Positions 14,091 to 23,331 of a stretch of 37,478 bases of DNA are shown piece by piece (positions within the stretch are counted from its first letter, which is position 1; every line of letters begins with the position of its first letter). Both the position numbers and the translations under genes were made by a program. The notes below the pieces were generated by a model. It made no database searches. It had not been told where the DNA came from and worked only from the letters and a program-made list of their open reading frames with translations. Source of the stretch: Pseudonocardia humida (GTDB lineage Bacteria; Actinomycetota; Actinomycetes; Mycobacteriales; Pseudonocardiaceae); the NCBI RefSeq assembly GCF_023898865.1, contig NZ_JAGSOV010000066.1:1-37478 (forward strand). Reading direction: 5' to 3'.

Positions 14091-15416
14091 ATGACCGGTT
14101 GGGTACCGCACGCGATCTGGTGGCACGTCTACCCGCTGGGCTTCCTGGGGGCCGAGCCGCGGGCCGCCGACGCCCCGCCGGTGCACCGGCTGCGCCGCAT
14201 CGTCGACTGGCTCGACTACGCCCGCGACCTCGGCGCGTCCGGGCTGGCGCTGGGCCCGGTGTTCGCCTCCGAGACCCACGGCTACGACACCGTCGACCAC
14301 TTCCGCATCGACCCGCGACTGGGCGACGACGCCGACTTCGACGCGCTGGTCGCCGCGGCGGGTGAGCGCGGGCTCCGGATCCTGCTCGACGGCGTGTTCA
14401 ACCACGTCGGGCGGGGGTTCCCGGCGTTCCAGCGGGTGCTGGCGGAGGGCCCCTCGGCGCCGACGGCGTCGTGGTTCCGGCTCGGCTGGCCGAACGGGCC
14501 GGGCGCCGAACCGGAGTACGCGACGTTCGAGGGCCACCCGCAGCTGGTCGCGCTGGCCCACGACGAGCCCGCGGTCGTCGACCACGTCGTGGCGGTGATG
14601 AACCACTGGCTCGACCGGGGCGCCGCGGGCTGGCGGCTCGACGCCGCCTACGCCGTCCCGCCGTCGTTCTGGGCGCAGGTGGTGCCCCGCGTGCGGGCCG
14701 CGCACCCCGACGCCTACCTGGTGGGCGAGGTGATCCACGGCGACTACGCCGGCTTCGTCGCGGGGAGCGGGATCGACGCCGTCACCCAGTACGAGCTGTG
14801 GAAGGCGATCTGGAGCTCGCTCAACGACGCCAACCTGTTCGAGCTGTCCGCCGCGTTCGACCGGCACGACGCGCTGCTCGACGCCTTCGTGCCGCTGACC
14901 TTCGTCGGCAACCACGACGTCACCCGGATCGCCAGCCGGCTCACCGACGAGCGGCACCTGCCGCACGCGCTCGCCGTGCTGTTCACGGTGGGCGGCACGC
15001 CGTCGGTCTACGCCGGCGACGAGCAGGCCTTCCGCGGCGTCAAGGAGGACCGGGCCGGCGGCGACGACGCCGTGCGCCCCGCCTTCCCGGACACCCCGGA
15101 CGGGCTGGCGCCCTTCGGCTGGCCCACCTACCGGCTGCACCAGGACCTGATCGGCCTGCGCCGGCGCCACCCGTGGCTGCACCGCGCCCGCACCCGCGTG
15201 GTCGAGCTGGACAACCGGCGGCTCTGCTACGAGGTCCGCGACGGCGACCGGGCGCTGCTGGTCGCGCTGAACCTCGACGACGCGCCCGCCGACCTCCCCG
15301 CGCCCTCCGCCGGTGAGGTGCTGGCCGGGGAGGCGAGCGTGCGCCCGGAGGGGCGGGTGACCGTGCCGGGGCACGGGTGGGCCGTTCTGTCCACCACCGA
15401 TCAGCGATGCGCATGA
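14091..15416 (+). CDS. GH13 alpha-amylase family enzyme
   Basis: A 441-residue cytoplasmic alpha-glucan-active enzyme (no signal peptide). The four GH13 regions are present: LLDGVFNHVG (region I, about 97-106), GWRLDAAYAV with the nucleophile Asp (region II, about 180), YLVGEVIHGDY with the acid/base Glu (region III, about 212), and FVGNHDVTRI with the transition-state Asp (region IV, about 272). It is short for GH13, with a small C-terminal domain. It may be a maltose, trehalose or oligosaccharide-type glycosidase or transglycosidase. ATG 14091 has GGAGG six bases upstream; GTG 14088 is an alternative. It is under the divergent TetR. Confidence 0.85.
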   Translation: MTGWVPHAIWWHVYPLGFLGAEPRAADAPPVHRLRRIVDWLDYARDLGASGLALGPVFASETHGYDTVDHFRIDPRLGDDADFDALVAAAGERGLRILLDGVFNHVGRGFPAFQRVLAEGPSAPTASWFRLGWPNGPGAEPEYATFEGHPQLVALAHDEPAVVDHVVAVMNHWLDRGAAGWRLDAAYAVPPSFWAQVVPRVRAAHPDAYLVGEVIHGDYAGFVAGSGIDAVTQYELWKAIWSSLNDANLFELSAAFDRHDALLDAFVPLTFVGNHDVTRIASRLTDERHLPHALAVLFTVGGTPSVYAGDEQAFRGVKEDRAGGDDAVRPAFPDTPDGLAPFGWPTYRLHQDLIGLRRRHPWLHRARTRVVELDNRRLCYEVRDGDRALLVALNLDDAPADLPAPSAGEVLAGEASVRPEGRVTVPGHGWAVLSTTDQRCA

Positions 15417-15468
15417 CGGGCCCCACTACGGGCCGCTGGGGCGGCAGGCCGGGCGTAACCTGAACCCC

Positions 15469-16623
<1,155 letters not shown>

Positions 16624-16683
16624 CCGTCCCCCGCCCCTTCCCCGCACCGCCCCTCGCCCCGCTCCCGGCTCGCCTCCCGCCGA

Positions 16684-16738
16684 GTTCAGGAAAGCCACGA
16701 TGCTGTCCCCTGGGTTCAGCATCGTGGCTTTCCTGAAC
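16684..16738. terminator. Perfect 22-bp hairpin (TCAGGAAAGCCAC family)
   Basis: The arms 16684-16705 and 16717-16738 are perfectly complementary around an 11-base loop. It opens GTTCAGGAAAGCCACGATG. It lies between two convergent hydrolase genes and probably stops transcription from both sides. Confidence 0.75.
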
Positions 16739-16753
16739 CGGGGGCGGTGGGGA

Positions 16754-17473
16754 TCAGGGCTGGAGGAGGGCGGTGGCCAGCGAGTCGGGATCGGTGAACA
16801 GGGCCTCGTGGCTGCCCGGGATCGGGACCGCCGCCACGCCGAGGCGCTCGGGGAACCGGGGCGCCCAGGCGAACGCGCCCGGCGGCAGGGCGATGTCGTC
16901 CACGCTGACCAGGTAGGTCGTCGGGACGCCGAGCGCGGCCGGGTCGACCGGCGCCACCGGGGTGGTGAAGTACTGGAACGGGTGCGGCACCAGCAGCGAG
17001 TGCACGGTGCGCTGCACCGGCTCGGGCGCGTCCTGCATGAACGCGCCGGCGAAGACCTCGAAGGGCAGCGCGATCGAGTTGGTGCCGGAGGCGGCGGCCA
17101 GCGAGCCGAACAGCTCCTGGTAGCTCGGGGGGATCTCCTCGTAGAGGGGGCGGTCCGCGGCGGGCACGAACGCGCTCCAGTAGACGAGCCGGCCCAGCCG
17201 GAGTGCGAGCCGGGGCGCGGCGCCGGTGATGACGTAGCCGCCCCAGCTGTGCCCGACCAGCGTCACGTCCCGCAGGTCGCGCGACTCGACGACGTCGACC
17301 ACGAAGTCGACGACGTCGCCCAGCTGGTGGGCCGTGGGGTCGTCGCCGTCGGCCAGCCCGGGCAGCGTGGGGGTGAGGACGCGGTGGCCCTGCGCGCGCA
17401 GCCGCTCGGCGACCGGGCGCCACGCCCACCCGCCGTGCCAGGCACCGGTGATCAGGACGTAGGTCTGGGCCAC
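16754..17473 (-). CDS. Alpha/beta hydrolase, plant-methylesterase-like
   Basis: A 239-residue alpha/beta hydrolase. It begins TYVLITGAWHGGWAWRPVAERL, the lead-in of the methylesterase/hydroxynitrile-lyase-like group. The nucleophile elbow is GHSWGG (about residue 82) and the catalytic His is in IPGSHEALFTDP (about 218). I chose GTG 17473 because AAGGAG lies just upstream; an in-frame ATG at 17515 is 14 codons earlier. It stands alone between the terminator hairpin and the divergent PaaX operon. It might supply a free acid by ester cleavage to the aromatic pathway next door, but this is only position-based inference. Confidence 0.75.
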   Translation of the reverse strand: MAQTYVLITGAWHGGWAWRPVAERLRAQGHRVLTPTLPGLADGDDPTAHQLGDVVDFVVDVVESRDLRDVTLVGHSWGGYVITGAAPRLALRLGRLVYWSAFVPAADRPLYEEIPPSYQELFGSLAAASGTNSIALPFEVFAGAFMQDAPEPVQRTVHSLLVPHPFQYFTTPVAPVDPAALGVPTTYLVSVDDIALPPGAFAWAPRFPERLGVAAVPIPGSHEALFTDPDSLATALLQP

Positions 17474-17574
17474 GGCTGCTCCTTCGCAGGTCGGGCTGAT
17501 CGGCGCGCAGATCATGGTGCGGTCTGGTCGCGGCCGTCAACGCGGCGGCACGATGGGCCCGGCAGGACGGGGAG

Positions 17575-18405
17575 GTGGCGGTGGCGGTGAAGGCCAGGTC
17601 GCTGGTGTTCGACCTGTTCGGCGACTACCTGCGCTACCGCGGCGGCGAGGTCCGGCTGCGGGCGCTGGTCGCGCTGGTGGACTGCTTCGACGTGCCGGAG
17701 GCGACGGTGCGGGTGGTGGTGGGGCGGCTGCGCCGGGAGGGGTGGCTGACCAGCAGGCGCGACGGGCGCGAGACCGTCTACCTGCTCACGCCGGCCGCGT
17801 GGGAACTGCTCGACGAGGGCCGCACGCGGATCTTCCAGCGGGCCGCGGGCCCGTGGGACGGGCGCTGGCACATGGTCATCTACTCGGTGCCGGAGGCCGA
17901 CCGGGCGGTGCGCGACCAGCTCCGCAAGCAGTTGGCGTGGTTCGGGTTCGGGCCGCTGGCCGCCTCGGTGTGGGTCAGCCCGCATGACCGGGTCGCCGCG
18001 CTGCGGGCCGCGCTGCCGGCCGGGGCGCCGATCCGGTTGGACACGTTCCGGGCCGGTTCGGCGGGGGCGGCGGCCGACCGGGACATCGCCGGGCGGGCCT
18101 GGGACCTGGTGGGCCTGGACCGCGACTACGCCGCGCTGCTCGCGCGCTACCGGCCCCGCCTGGCGGACTACCGCCGCGGCCTGCCGCCGCGGGAGGCCCT
18201 GGTCGAGCGCGTCCGGCTGATGCAGGACTACCGCCGCTTCCCGTTCCGCGACCCCGACCTGCCCCCCGAGCTGCTGCCGGCCGACTGGTCGGGGCGGGCG
18301 GCGCACGAGGTGTTCCGCGAGGCCCACGGGCTGCTGCGCGAGCGGGCCGAGGCGTTCGTCGACTCGGTCGGAACGAGCGTGCCGTTCGCGCCACGACCGT
18401 CGTAG
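17575..18405 (+). CDS. PaaX family transcriptional repressor
   Basis: A 276-residue PaaX-type regulator. The N-terminal winged helix (about residues 8-80, with VPEATVRVVVGRLRREGWL and the wing GRETVYLL) is followed by the PaaX middle domain (WHMVIYSVPEADRAVRDQLRKQ, FGPLAASVWVSP) and a helical C-terminal domain (LMQDYRRFPFRDPDLPPELL). The prototype PaaX represses phenylacetate genes until phenylacetyl-CoA binds. Here it heads an operon for a CoA-linked aromatic pathway, so an aryl-CoA thioester is the likely inducer. GTGs at 17581 and 17587 are alternative starts. The hydroxylase gene starts 28 bp downstream. Confidence 0.85.
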   Translation: MAVAVKARSLVFDLFGDYLRYRGGEVRLRALVALVDCFDVPEATVRVVVGRLRREGWLTSRRDGRETVYLLTPAAWELLDEGRTRIFQRAAGPWDGRWHMVIYSVPEADRAVRDQLRKQLAWFGFGPLAASVWVSPHDRVAALRAALPAGAPIRLDTFRAGSAGAAADRDIAGRAWDLVGLDRDYAALLARYRPRLADYRRGLPPREALVERVRLMQDYRRFPFRDPDLPPELLPADWSGRAAHEVFREAHGLLRERAEAFVDSVGTSVPFAPRPS

Positions 18406-18433
18406 GATCGTTCGATCTCGGAGGAGGAGGCGC

Positions 18434-19990
18434 GTGCGGATCGCGGTCGTCGGCGGGGGCCCAGGGGGGTTGTTCCTGGCCGCGCTGGTGCGCCAGGCCG
18501 ATCCGGCGGTCGAGGTCACGGTCTTCGAGCGCAACCGGGCCGACGACACGTTCGGCTTCGGGGTTGTCTTCTCCGACCGCACCCTCGCCGCCATCCACGA
18601 CGCCGACCCCGTGCTGCGCACCGGGCTGGCCGAGCGCGGGGTGCACTGGGACGCGATCGAGGTGCGGCTCAAGGGCGAGCGGGTGCGCTGCGGCGGCAAC
18701 GGCATGGCCGCGATCCCGCGCCGCGTGCTGCTCGGGCTGCTCCAGGAGCGGGCCCGCGCCGTGGGTGCGGAGCTGCGCTTCTCCACCACCGCCCGGCTGG
18801 CCGACCTGGACGGCTACGACCTGGTCGTCGGGGCCGACGGCACCGGCTCGACGATCCGCGCGGCGCTCGCCGACCGGCTCGGGCCCAGCACCGAGGTGGC
18901 CGCGGCCAAGTTCATCTGGCTCGGCACCGACCACCCGTTCACCGGTCTGACGTTCGTCCACGAACGCGGCGAGCACGGGGTCTTCGCCGTGCACGGCTAC
19001 CCCATCGGCGACGGCACCAGCACCTTCATCGTGGAGACCGATGAGCGGTCGTGGCGCGCCGCGGGCCTGGACGCGTTCGACGTCACCCAGCCGCCCGGCC
19101 CCAGCGACCTGCGCAGCCGCGACTACCTGCAGGAGCTGTTCGCCGACCAGATCGACGGCCGCCCGCTGCTGGTCAACAACTCCCGGTGGGGCAACTTCCG
19201 CACCCGGCGCACCCGGCGCTGGTCGGTGCTCGAGCCGCGGCCCGTCGCGCTGCTCGGCGACGCCGTGCACACCGCCCACTTCTCGGTCGGCTCGGGCACC
19301 AAGATGGCGATGGAGGACGCCGTCGCGCTCAGCGCGGCGCTCGTCGCGCACCCCGGCGACCTGCCGACCGCGCTGGCCGCGTACGAGGCCGCGGCCCGCC
19401 CGTCGGTCGACGAGATCCAGGACTCGGCGCGGCCCAGCCTGGCCTGGTGGGAGCGGTTCGGCAGCTACCACGACCACTTCGCGCCCTGGCAGTTCGCCTA
19501 CCACTTCCTGTCCCGCAGCATCAGCGACGCCCGGCTGGCCCGCCGCGCCCCGGAGTTCGTCGCGGCCAGCCACGCGGGCTGGCGCGCCGAGCACGGCGGC
19601 GCGGAGCCGCTGGAGTCGTCGCTGGTGGTGGGCGGGCGCACCCTGCCCGACCGCCGGGTCGCCGTCGAGGGGTGGGCGTTCCGCGGCGCGGACGGGGCGG
19701 CGCTGCCCGCCGCCCGGCTGCTCGCCCCCGACGACGAGGCGGGACTGGCGGCGGCGGCCGCCCGGCTCGACGGGCTCGTCGGGGGCGGGGCCGCGGTCGT
19801 CGCCGTGCACGGCGGGACGGCGTTCACCCGCACCCTGCTCACCGAGCGGGTGCGGATGCACCACGGCCTGCCCGCGCTGCTCGTCGACCCGGACCTCGAC
19901 CACGACCGCGCGGTCACCGCCGTGCTGTCCGGCCGGACCGACCTGGTCGGCGCCGAGCCCGCTACCGTCGCCGGCTGGCACCGGCCCTGA
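18434..19990 (+). CDS. FAD aromatic acyl-CoA hydroxylase (salicylyl/anthraniloyl-CoA type)
   Basis: A 518-residue FAD monooxygenase. It has GGGPGG (residues 7-12), VGADGTGS (about 135) and LLGDAVHTAHFSVGSGTKMA (about 280). The last closely matches the motif of salicylyl-CoA 5-hydroxylase and anthraniloyl-CoA monooxygenase. Those enzymes are often ~770 residues, with an old-yellow-enzyme barrel as second domain. Here, after about residue 380, only a ~135-residue stub remains. Its end (AFTRTLLTERVRMHHGLPAL ... LSGRTDLVGAEP) resembles the end of that barrel. GTG 18434 has a GGAGGAGG site. It lies between PaaX and the aryl-AMP ligase, which fits ring hydroxylation of a CoA thioester. The exact substrate is inferred. 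Confidence 0.8.
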   Translation: MRIAVVGGGPGGLFLAALVRQADPAVEVTVFERNRADDTFGFGVVFSDRTLAAIHDADPVLRTGLAERGVHWDAIEVRLKGERVRCGGNGMAAIPRRVLLGLLQERARAVGAELRFSTTARLADLDGYDLVVGADGTGSTIRAALADRLGPSTEVAAAKFIWLGTDHPFTGLTFVHERGEHGVFAVHGYPIGDGTSTFIVETDERSWRAAGLDAFDVTQPPGPSDLRSRDYLQELFADQIDGRPLLVNNSRWGNFRTRRTRRWSVLEPRPVALLGDAVHTAHFSVGSGTKMAMEDAVALSAALVAHPGDLPTALAAYEAAARPSVDEIQDSARPSLAWWERFGSYHDHFAPWQFAYHFLSRSISDARLARRAPEFVAASHAGWRAEHGGAEPLESSLVVGGRTLPDRRVAVEGWAFRGADGAALPAARLLAPDDEAGLAAAAARLDGLVGGGAAVVAVHGGTAFTRTLLTERVRMHHGLPALLVDPDLDHDRAVTAVLSGRTDLVGAEPATVAGWHRP

Positions 19991-20004
19991 CCGGGAGGAC
20001 GCCC

Positions 20005-21669
20005 GTGGTCACCCCCATCGCCGAGGGCACCGTCGGCTGGCCGGCCGAGTTCGCGCGGCGCTACGTCGAGGCCGGGTACTGGGCGGGCCACCCGCTCGGG
20101 GAGGTGCTCACCGCGGCCGCCGACCGGGCGCCGGACGCCGTCGCCCTCGTCGACGCGGACGTGCGGATCACCTACCGGGAGCTGCTCGCCCGCGCCGACG
20201 CCGCGGCGTCCCGGCTGGCCGAGCGGGGGATCGCCGCGGGCGACCGGATCGTCGTGCAGCTGCCGAACGGCTGGCCGTTCGTGGTGCTGGCGCTGGCCTG
20301 CCTGCGCGCGGGCGTCGTGCCGGTGATGGCGCTGCCCGGGCACCGCCGCACCGAGCTGACCCACCTGGTCGCGCAGGCCGAGGCGGTCGCGATCGCCGTG
20401 CCGGACGTGCTGCGCGACTTCGACCACCAGGAGCTGGCCGCCGAGCTGGTGGCCGGCTCGCCGCACCTGCGCCACGTGTTGGTCGACGGGCGCCCGGTCC
20501 CCGGGAACGTCGACCTGGCGCGGCTGTGCGCCCCCGGCGCCGACCCGGACGCCGACCGCGCCCGCTGGGACGCCGCCGCCCCCGCCCCGGGCGACGTCGC
20601 CGTCTTCCTGCTCTCCGGTGGCACGACGGGCCTGCCCAAGCTGATCGCCCGCACCCACGACGACTACGCCTACAACGCCCGGGCCAGCGCCGAGCTGTGC
20701 GGCTTCGGCGCGGACACCGTCTACCTGGTGAGCCTGCCCGCCGGGCACAACTTCCCGCTGGCCTGCCCGGGCATCCTGGGCGCGCTGGGCGCCGGCGGTC
20801 GGGTGGTCGTGCTGGGCTCGCCGGAGCCGCGGCGGGCGTTCGCCGCGATCGAGGCCGAGGGCGTCACGCACACGGCGGTCGTCCCGGCGGTGGCCGGACG
20901 CTGGCTGGAGCACGCCGCCGAGCACGGCCGCCCGGGCGAGAGCCTGCGGCTGCTGCAGGTCGGCGGCGCCCGGCTGGCCGACGAGCTGGCCGCGCGGGTG
21001 CGCCCGGTGCTGGGCACGCAGCTGCAGCAGGTGTTCGGCATGGCCGAGGGGCTGCTCAACTACACCCGACCGGACGACCCCGACGAGGTCGTCTGCACCA
21101 CCCAGGGTCGCCCGCTCAGCCCGGCCGACGAGGTCCGCCTGGTCGACGAGCTCGACCGCGACGTACCCGACGGCGAGCCCGGCTCGCTGCTCACGCGCGG
21201 CCCGTACACGCCGCGCGGCTACTACCGCGCCCCCGAGCAGAACGCCCGCGCCTTCACCGCCGACGGCTGGTACCGCAGCGGCGACATCTGCCGGCGCACG
21301 CCGGAGGGAAACCTCGTGGTCGAGGGCCGCGACAAGGACATGATCAACCGGGGTGGCGAGAAGATCTCCGCCGAGGAGGTGGAGAACCTCGTCTACGGGC
21401 TGCCCGCGGTCAGCCAGGTGGCCGCCGTCGCGATGCCCGACGCGGTGCTCGGCGAGCGCGTCTGCGTCTATGTCGTGCCGCGCCCGGGGGCTACGGTCAC
21501 CCTCGACGAGGTCCGGGCGTGGATGGGCGCGGCCGGCGTGGCGGCGTTCAAGCTCCCGGAACGGTTGGAGCTGGTCGACCGGCTGACCGTGACCAGCGTC
21601 GGGAAGATCGACAAGAAGGCGCTGCGGGCCGACGTCGCCGAGCGGGTGCGGGTGGAGGGGGAGCCTTAG
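20005..21669 (+). CDS. Aryl-acid AMP/CoA ligase (dihydroxybenzoate-AMP ligase-like)
   Basis: A 554-residue ANL-superfamily adenylating enzyme. Motifs are FLLSGGTTGLPK (P-loop, about residues 205-216), a second core region GWYRSGD (about 420), GRDKDMINRGGEKISAEEVE (about 440), and the catalytic Lys in GKIDKKALR (about 535). Its N-terminus (YVEAGYWAGHPLGEVL) and overall layout match the 2,3-dihydroxybenzoate/salicylate-AMP ligases rather than fatty acyl-CoA ligases. It would activate the aromatic acid to feed the preceding hydroxylase. GTG 20005 has GGGAGGA upstream and is 14 bp from the hydroxylase stop. No carrier protein is nearby, which favours catabolism over siderophore synthesis. Confidence 0.85.
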   Translation: MVTPIAEGTVGWPAEFARRYVEAGYWAGHPLGEVLTAAADRAPDAVALVDADVRITYRELLARADAAASRLAERGIAAGDRIVVQLPNGWPFVVLALACLRAGVVPVMALPGHRRTELTHLVAQAEAVAIAVPDVLRDFDHQELAAELVAGSPHLRHVLVDGRPVPGNVDLARLCAPGADPDADRARWDAAAPAPGDVAVFLLSGGTTGLPKLIARTHDDYAYNARASAELCGFGADTVYLVSLPAGHNFPLACPGILGALGAGGRVVVLGSPEPRRAFAAIEAEGVTHTAVVPAVAGRWLEHAAEHGRPGESLRLLQVGGARLADELAARVRPVLGTQLQQVFGMAEGLLNYTRPDDPDEVVCTTQGRPLSPADEVRLVDELDRDVPDGEPGSLLTRGPYTPRGYYRAPEQNARAFTADGWYRSGDICRRTPEGNLVVEGRDKDMINRGGEKISAEEVENLVYGLPAVSQVAAVAMPDAVLGERVCVYVVPRPGATVTLDEVRAWMGAAGVAAFKLPERLELVDRLTVTSVGKIDKKALRADVAERVRVEGEP

Positions 21670-22388
21670 TGGACCGGCGCGACATCGGCAGGACGCTGCC
21701 GCTGATGGGTGCGGGCACCGAGTTCCTCGGTCACGCGGTCGACGCCCTGCACGACGACGCCCTGCGCGAGCCCAGCACGCTGCCCGGCTGGACCAGGGCG
21801 CACGTGGTCGCCCATGTCGCCCGCAACGCCGAGGCGCTCACCCGGCTCGCCACCTGGGCCCGTACGGGCGTCGAGACGCCCATGTACCCCGACCGGGCGG
21901 CCCGCGCCGCCGAGATCGAGGCCTCCGCCCAGGCCCCGGCCGAGACGCTGCGCCGCGAGCTGACCTCCACCGCCCGCGATCTCGACGCCGCCCTCGCCGC
22001 CCTCGACGCCACGACCTGGCAGTCCACCGTGCGCAGCGCGCTGGGCCGCCCGCTGCCCGCCACCGAGGTGCCGTGGATGCGGATCCGCGAGGTCTGGCTG
22101 CACGCCGTCGACCTCGACGCCGGCGCCGGGCTGTCCGACCTCCCGCCCGAGGTGGTCGACGCCCTCCTCGACGACGCCTCCGCGACGCTGTCGACCCGCG
22201 ACGGCTGCCCGTCGGCGGTGCTCGCGCCGGACGACCGGGAGCAACGCTGGCAGCTGGGGGAGCCCGGCGGCTCGGTCACGGTGAGCGGCCCGGCCGCCGC
22301 CGTCATGGGCTGGCTGATCGGCCGCACCGACGGCGCCGACCTGACGACCACCGGAGGCCCCCTCCCCACCCCGCCCCCCTGGCTCTGA
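21669..22388 (+). CDS. Maleylpyruvate isomerase family, mycothiol-dependent
   Basis: A 239-residue protein of the DinB-like MDMPI family. The N-terminal four-helix bundle has LPGWTRAHVVAHVARNAEAL (about residues 40-60), whose two His supply metal ligands, and EVWLHAVDLDAG (about 140) supplies the third. The C-terminal alpha/beta domain ends in VMGWLIGRTDG. Known members isomerise maleylpyruvate to fumarylpyruvate with mycothiol in the gentisate pathway. Start GTG 21669 overlaps the ligase stop (TAGTG), indicating translational coupling. It is the last gene before the hairpin at 22450. A gentisate dioxygenase is not in the window. Confidence 0.8.
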   Translation: MDRRDIGRTLPLMGAGTEFLGHAVDALHDDALREPSTLPGWTRAHVVAHVARNAEALTRLATWARTGVETPMYPDRAARAAEIEASAQAPAETLRRELTSTARDLDAALAALDATTWQSTVRSALGRPLPATEVPWMRIREVWLHAVDLDAGAGLSDLPPEVVDALLDDASATLSTRDGCPSAVLAPDDREQRWQLGEPGGSVTVSGPAAAVMGWLIGRTDGADLTTTGGPLPTPPPWL

Positions 22389-22449
22389 CCCCCAACCGCC
22401 GCCCACCCGCTCTCCGCCCACACCGCTCTCCGCCCACCCGCCCTCCCGA

Positions 22450-22504
22450 TGTCAGGAAAGCCACCATCAGGACGCCAGGTGTCCTGATGGTGGCTTTCCT
22501 GACA
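22450..22504. terminator. Perfect 24-bp hairpin (TCAGGAAAGCCAC family)
   Basis: The arms 22450-22473 and 22481-22504 are perfectly complementary, with a 7-base loop. The arm is base-for-base identical to the outer 24 bases of the hairpin at 2023, almost 20.4 kb away. It ends the PaaX operon. Confidence 0.75.
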
Positions 22505-22573
22505 CGGGGGTGGGGGAGCGCACGGGGGTGGGGGGAGCGGGGCAGAGTGTGGTGGGCGGGCCGGGCGCGGAAT

Positions 22574-22587
22574 GTTGCGTACGCAAC
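22574..22587. promoter_or_regulatory. Perfect 14-bp palindrome upstream of VOC gene
   Basis: GTTGCGTACGCAAC, followed 4 bases later by a third half-site GTTGC. It is an AT-richer patch 41 bp before the VOC start. It is probably an operator for an unlinked regulator, since no regulator gene adjoins. Confidence 0.55.
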
Positions 22588-22628
22588 TACCGTTGCAGGG
22601 CGCACTGGACCACTGACAGGAGGATGCG

Positions 22629-23150
22629 ATGCCGCAGCCACAGGGTGCCGAGCTCGAGGCCGTTCGCGAGCGCCGGACCACGCTGAAGCAGAAGTACCTG
22701 CGCGCCCCCGGGGAGCGCCCGGCGCCCCCGACCCAGGGCGTGCACCACGTCGCCTTCGTCGCCCGCGACGTCGAGCAGACGATCCGCTTCTACCAGGAGA
22801 CGCTGGGCTTCCCGCTGGTCGAGCTGGTGGAGAACCGCGACTACGCCGGGTCGAGCCACTTCTTCTTCGACATCGGCCACCGGAACCTGCTGGGCTTCTT
22901 CGACTTCCCCGGTCACGACCACGCGGACTGGGTGGAGACGATCGGCGCCTTGCAGCACATGGCGCTGTCGGTGACCCCGGAGCGGTTCGACGCGCTGCGC
23001 GCGAAGCTCGACGAGGCCGGCATCGAGTACCTGGGTCCGGACCGCGGTGTCGACAACAGCCTCTACATCCGCGACCCGAACGGGTTGGGCCTCGAGTTCT
23101 ACCGCGAGGAGCTGGGCCGCTTCGAGGGGGAGCCGCTGCTCGACGCCTGA
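22629..23150 (+). CDS. VOC family dioxygenase-like protein
   Basis: A 173-residue protein. A basic ~38-residue lead is followed by a two-module vicinal oxygen chelate domain. All three metal ligands of the extradiol/glyoxalase type are present: His in GVHHVAFVARDVE (about 40), His in LQHMALSVTPE (about 112), and Glu in GLGLEFYREE (about 160). It could therefore be a real metalloenzyme, for example a ring-cleaving or aldehyde-modifying enzyme. ATG 22629 has AGGAGG upstream. It lies after the aromatic operon's terminator but in the same direction, with its own palindromic promoter element. The link to the aromatic pathway is suggestive only. Confidence 0.75.
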   Translation: MPQPQGAELEAVRERRTTLKQKYLRAPGERPAPPTQGVHHVAFVARDVEQTIRFYQETLGFPLVELVENRDYAGSSHFFFDIGHRNLLGFFDFPGHDHADWVETIGALQHMALSVTPERFDALRAKLDEAGIEYLGPDRGVDNSLYIRDPNGLGLEFYREELGRFEGEPLLDA

Positions 23151-23331
23151 TCACGGGCGGTCCGCCTACACCCTGTGACCTGGATCTCGGTGACGGGTTC
23201 ACGCCGACTTCGCGGTGGCCGGAACTTCCGGGGCGCCCTCGCACGTCGAGTCGACGAAGGGCGCGCCGGCGGCCGTGCGTATCGTGACCTCCGCCGGGCG
23301 CCCGGGTGATCAACGGGGGGAAGGTACGGGG

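Noticed and set aside
20005..21669. Siderophore-type dihydroxybenzoate activation gene
   Set aside because: No isochorismatase, isochorismate synthase, carrier protein or NRPS gene is nearby. The operon context is catabolic.
19041..22388. 1115-residue open frame across the aromatic operon
   Set aside because: Only its last 239 codons are real (the maleylpyruvate isomerase-like gene). The rest is an Arg/Pro/Ala shadow of the hydroxylase and ligase genes, which have clear motifs in other frames.
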